Part shown: positions 63,547 through 64,000 of the stretch, piece by piece | Layout of the letters: every line of letters begins with the position of its first letter | Position numbering within the stretch: the first letter of the stretch is position 1 | Assembly (NCBI GenBank): GCA_017308575.1 | Contig: JAFKEQ010000003.1 | Coordinates: forward strand, 1,364,001-1,428,000 | DNA length: 64,000 bases | Direction: 5' to 3' | DNA from: Afipia sp. | Lineage (GTDB): Bacteria; Pseudomonadota; Alphaproteobacteria; Rhizobiales; Xanthobacteraceae | Notes under the pieces: generated by a model | Seen by the model: only the letters and a program-made list of their open reading frames with translations | Told to the model about the DNA's origin: nothing | Database searches by the model: none | Position numbers and translations under genes: made by a program

Positions 63547-63571
63547 GGAACCCGGTGGCGGTTGCCGCGTT
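63547..63571 (+). promoter_or_regulatory. Sigma EcfG promoter of the cupin gene
   Basis: GGAAC (63547-63551), exactly 16 bases, CGTT (63568-63571). The cupin ATG at 63627 lies 55 bases downstream. Perfect consensus match, same direction as the gene. Confidence 0.72.
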
Positions 63572-63626
63572 ATTCTCGTAGCCAACGGGCTGCGGCCCCA
63601 ACCCCCTCATCTCCTGCTAGGAACAC

Positions 63627-64000
63627 ATGGACTCGCGCCCCATGACTGCCCCCTATTACACCGATCCGTCGACATCGAGCTTCAAGGTGAATCCCGTCTC
63701 GTTCGTATTCGCCGACGATGGTCTGGTGCCGAACAATCCGCTGCCCTTTCTCCTCTATAAGGACGCCATTCCCTTCCCGGCCGATATCCCGGCGGAAGAA
63801 GCCGTCGAGGCCATGTTCACTGCCAACGGCTGGGGCTCGACATGGCGCAACGGCATTTTCGACTATCTCCACTATCACAGCACGGTGCATGAGGTTCTCG
63901 GCGTTGCCCGCGGCCGCGCTCAGGTCCGTTTCGGCGGCGATCACGGCGAGGTGCTGGAAGTCCGCAAAGGCGATGTCGCCATCCTGCCGGCCGGGACCGG
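63627..64000 (+). CDS. Cupin domain protein, YjlB-like (partial, runs off right edge)
   Basis: 124 residues visible. A YjlB-type start (YTDPSTSSFKVNPVSF), FLLYKDAIPFPADIPAEEAV, NGWGSTWRNGIFDYLHYHST and then the cupin strands VHEVLGVARGRAQVRFGGDH with the metal-binding His and Glu positions. The AGGA five bases before the ATG at 63627 supports that start; an in-frame ATG at 63642 is possible. Function of the YjlB family is unknown. The EcfG promoter upstream puts it in the stress regulon. Confidence 0.85.
   Translation, partial: MDSRPMTAPYYTDPSTSSFKVNPVSFVFADDGLVPNNPLPFLLYKDAIPFPADIPAEEAVEAMFTANGWGSTWRNGIFDYLHYHSTVHEVLGVARGRAQVRFGGDHGEVLEVRKGDVAILPAGT

Overview
The window reads as a chromosomal segment of an alphaproteobacterium of the Bradyrhizobium / Rhodopseudomonas / Afipia group (Nitrobacteraceae). 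The support is high G+C content, a SUF-type iron-sulfur cluster operon, the order aroQ-accB-accC ... aat-DUF2155-NDUFA12, BA14K-family proteins, a class II (B12-dependent) ribonucleotide reductase as nrdJ, an NDUFA12-like complex I subunit, CtrA-like and sigma EcfG-like sites, and dispersed palindromic repeats that I recall from this group. No rRNA, tRNA, CRISPR array, integrase or transposase was found. Both edges cut a gene: a TfoX-domain gene at the left and a YjlB-like cupin at the right.

Layout. 1-7280 (minus): SUF operon, written nifS-like cysteine desulfurase, sufB, sufC, sufD, sufS, sufT, sufA, then a TfoX-domain gene. 7518-14759: an alpha/beta hydrolase, anmK, tyrS, a hotdog thioesterase and a large AsmA/YhdP-like envelope protein. 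15035-23197: a peroxiredoxin with a histone-H1-like tail, an M23 peptidase, a RibD/DHFR-like reductase, prfB with a programmed frameshift, PBP1A and an AmiC amidase. 23198-26951: a long leader and the RNase E gene with a His/Asp-rich insertion. 26971-31259: an aminotransferase, an M48 protease with TPRs, a DsbA-like oxidoreductase and aroQ. 31296-38851: accB-accC, a three-gene phosphorelay (CHASE3 kinase, receiver, receiver-HisKA_2 kinase), aat, a DUF2155 gene and an NDUFA12 gene. 39013-46956: an MscS channel, two BA14K genes, an EamA transporter and nrdJ. 47153-54972: an accessory-looking stretch with an orphan AlbA_2 (Schlafen-like) gene, repeat clusters, small genes, a Bug-type binding protein, a truncated haemoglobin, a 3-hydroxyacyl-CoA dehydrogenase, an N-acetylmuramoyl-alanine amidase and psiF. 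55142-64000: a ModA-like binding protein, a MliC-like inhibitor, a DUF2778 envelope enzyme, an SDR, a zinc-ribbon protein, a Sel1-repeat protein, poxB, an esterase, clpS, a KTSC protein and the cupin.

The most notable hidden layer is regulatory. Three exact GGAAC-N16-CGTT promoters (sigma EcfG, general stress response) lie correctly oriented 30-60 bases before a BA14K gene, psiF and the cupin gene. A pair of NrdR boxes, 31 bases apart start to start, lies before nrdJ. A perfect TTAA-N7-TTAAC CtrA box lies before the DUF2778 gene. prfB carries AGGAGG CAT CTT TGA C, the classical RF2 frameshift signal. Structural repeats include a 116-base element at 52819-52934 that can fold into a closed four-way cloverleaf, and a 70-base nested palindrome after PBP1A.

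Most genes are housekeeping (Fe-S assembly, peptidoglycan, fatty-acid and aromatic biosynthesis, translation quality control, dNTP synthesis). Assignments are from reading motifs by eye; no database search was possible.
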